From: Pseudomonas fulva 12-X
GTDB taxonomy: Bacteria > Pseudomonadota > Gammaproteobacteria > Pseudomonadales > Pseudomonadaceae
NCBI RefSeq assembly: GCF_000213805.1
Contig: NC_015556.1
Location: 2,046,001-2,110,000 of the forward strand
DNA length: 64,000 bases
Direction: 5' to 3'
Below are positions 62,838 through 64,000 of this stretch, in pieces. The translations under genes were made by a program, and so were the position numbers. A model generated the notes under the pieces. That model searched no databases. It was not told the origin of the DNA and worked only from the letters and a program-made list of their open reading frames with translations. Position 1 is the first letter of the stretch. The number at the start of each line of letters is the position of its first letter.

Positions 62838-64000
62838 TCAGCCTTTACGAATCAACTGCCGCAACATGAAGCGGTTGGGATGGCAGCCTTCGGCGACGTC
62901 GCGGGGGACTGGCAGGGGTTCGTTTTCCAGCCAGGCGGCGATCAATTCCCCGGACAGCGGGGCGGTGATCAGGCCGCGGGAGCCGTGGCCGCTGTTGATG
63001 TACAGGCCTTGCTGCCACGGACAGGGGATCGGCGGCACCTGGCGGGCATCGCGGGCCAGCACGGCGTAGGCGGTGGCGAACTGCTCGGCGTCGGCCAGCG
63101 GCCCGATGATCGGCAGGTAATCCGGGCTGGTGCAGCGAAAGGCGGCGCGGCCCTGCAAGGTGGCCGGATCGAGGTTATCGGCGTCGAGGCCCTCGGCCAG
63201 GTCGCTGGAGATTTCCCGCAGTAGGTCCAGGTTGCTCGCGTGTTCGGCGCTGCTTGGGGTGAGGTCGTCACTGTCGAAGTTGAAGCTGGCGCCCAGGGTG
63301 TGTTCGCCTTGGCGAACCGGCGCGACATAGCCTTCAGCGCACACCACGGTGCTCAGCCTGGTGCTGCGTGGTGACGCCGGCAACCGACTGATCTGCCCAC
63401 GGATGCGTTTGAGCGGCAAATGCGCACTTTGCTCGAAGCGCAGGGTATCCGCCGCGCTGCAGATCACCACCACTGGCGCTACGGCCAATATCTCCCGGCC
63501 GCTCAGCGCCTGCCATTGCCCGTCGAAATGCTCGAGCGCCAGGGCTTCTTGGTGGCACTGCAGACGAATTGCAGGATGGTCGAGCAATTGCGCGCACAGC
63601 GCCGGCGGGTGCACCCAACCGGCATCGGGATAGAACAAGCCGCCACTGGTCAGGCCGATACCGGCTTGCACCTCTGCCTGCTGGCGATCCAGCGAGCGCA
63701 GCAGTGTGGTCGGGAAGGCGGCTGCGAGCTTGGCCTGGCGCTGGGTTTCGCGCTCGTCGAAGGCCAGTTGCAGCACGCCGCAGTCATCCCAGTCCTGGCC
63801 TTTGTGCAGGCGTTCCAGCAGCCGGCGGGTATAGCCGAAGCCATCGACGATCAGTCGCGACAGTGCAGTGCCGTGGGCGGACAGCTTGAGGTACAAGACG
63901 CCCTGGGGGTTGCCCGAGGCTTCCTGGGCGGCAGCGCCATGGCGCTCTAGCACGGTGACCTGCCAGCCGCGTTTGGCCAGGCTGGCAGCGGTGGCGCAGC
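62838..64000 (-). CDS. mnmC: MnmC C-terminal FAD oxidoreductase part (runs off the window)
   Basis: The frame is open to the window edge, so the 5-prime end (about residue 1 onward, including the methyltransferase domain if present) is missing. The visible part is the DAO-type FAD domain: SLAKRGWQVTVLERHG, LYLKLSAHGTALSRLIVDGF, then RIRGQISRLPAS and GLYINSGHGSRGLITAPLSG. MnmC completes the mnm5s2U modification of tRNA. It is followed by a REP and RAYT. Confidence 0.88.
   Translation of the reverse strand, partial: CATAASLAKRGWQVTVLERHGAAAQEASGNPQGVLYLKLSAHGTALSRLIVDGFGYTRRLLERLHKGQDWDDCGVLQLAFDERETQRQAKLAAAFPTTLLRSLDRQQAEVQAGIGLTSGGLFYPDAGWVHPPALCAQLLDHPAIRLQCHQEALALEHFDGQWQALSGREILAVAPVVVICSAADTLRFEQSAHLPLKRIRGQISRLPASPRSTRLSTVVCAEGYVAPVRQGEHTLGASFNFDSDDLTPSSAEHASNLDLLREISSDLAEGLDADNLDPATLQGRAAFRCTSPDYLPIIGPLADAEQFATAYAVLARDARQVPPIPCPWQQGLYINSGHGSRGLITAPLSGELIAAWLENEPLPVPRDVAEGCHPNRFMLRQLIRKG

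Overview
This is a GC-rich gammaproteobacterial chromosome segment, almost certainly Pseudomonas. The evidence is the polar-flagellum regulon layout (fleN, flhF, RpoN-type promoters, a HptB/HsbR/HsbA module, motCD, parC/parP), the ccm operon directly after the flagellar/chemotaxis block, the three-gene NAGGN osmolyte operon, and REP elements with a RAYT transposase. The species cannot be named from the window.

1-8.5 kb: the FliA-type promoter and gene of an aerotaxis receptor (aer), a DTW-domain tRNA modification enzyme, a pirin, an overlapping pair (secreted alpha/beta hydrolase plus MlaA-like protein), a small membrane protein, a membrane-bound GH17 glucanase, and a ComEA-like helix-hairpin-helix protein.

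8.5-39.4 kb: a nearly uninterrupted polar flagellar and chemotaxis block, all on the + strand except sodC. Order: fliEFGHIJ, hsbA-hsbR-hptB, fliK, fliLMNOPQR-flhB, (sodC), flhA-flhF-fleN-fliA, cheY-cheZ-cheA-cheB-motC-motD-parC-parP-cheW-DUF2802. Four sigma54 -24/-12 promoters with exact GG-N10-GC spacing precede fliE, fliK, fliL and flhA. A 269-bp fold-back element with matching ends sits between fliG and fliH. The CheA linker carries three near-identical and one diverged repeat that resemble the CheY-binding peptides of FliM and CheZ.

39.6-48.9 kb: on the minus strand, a second FliK-like protein and a lone FlhB C-terminal domain. Divergent from them is the complete cytochrome c maturation operon ccmABCDEFGHI, with stop/start overlaps at most junctions, ending in a coupled small lipoprotein gene.

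49-56.5 kb: a looser accessory region. It holds an orphan PcaR-type IclR regulator with a palindromic operator, an SDR dehydrogenase, an MFS transporter, a hypothetical gene, a YheU-family gene, an ihfB not next to rpsA, a methyl-accepting chemotaxis protein, a remnant of an MBL-fold hydrolase, and scattered short repeats.

56.5-64 kb: the NAGGN (N-acetylglutaminylglutamine amide) operon asnO-ngg-M42 peptidase on the minus strand, with perfect hairpins in both intergenic gaps. It is followed by a 113-bp tandem REP array, the RAYT transposase it flanks, another REP copy, and the C-terminal part of mnmC running off the window.

No rRNA, tRNA, CRISPR array, prophage or plasmid genes were seen.
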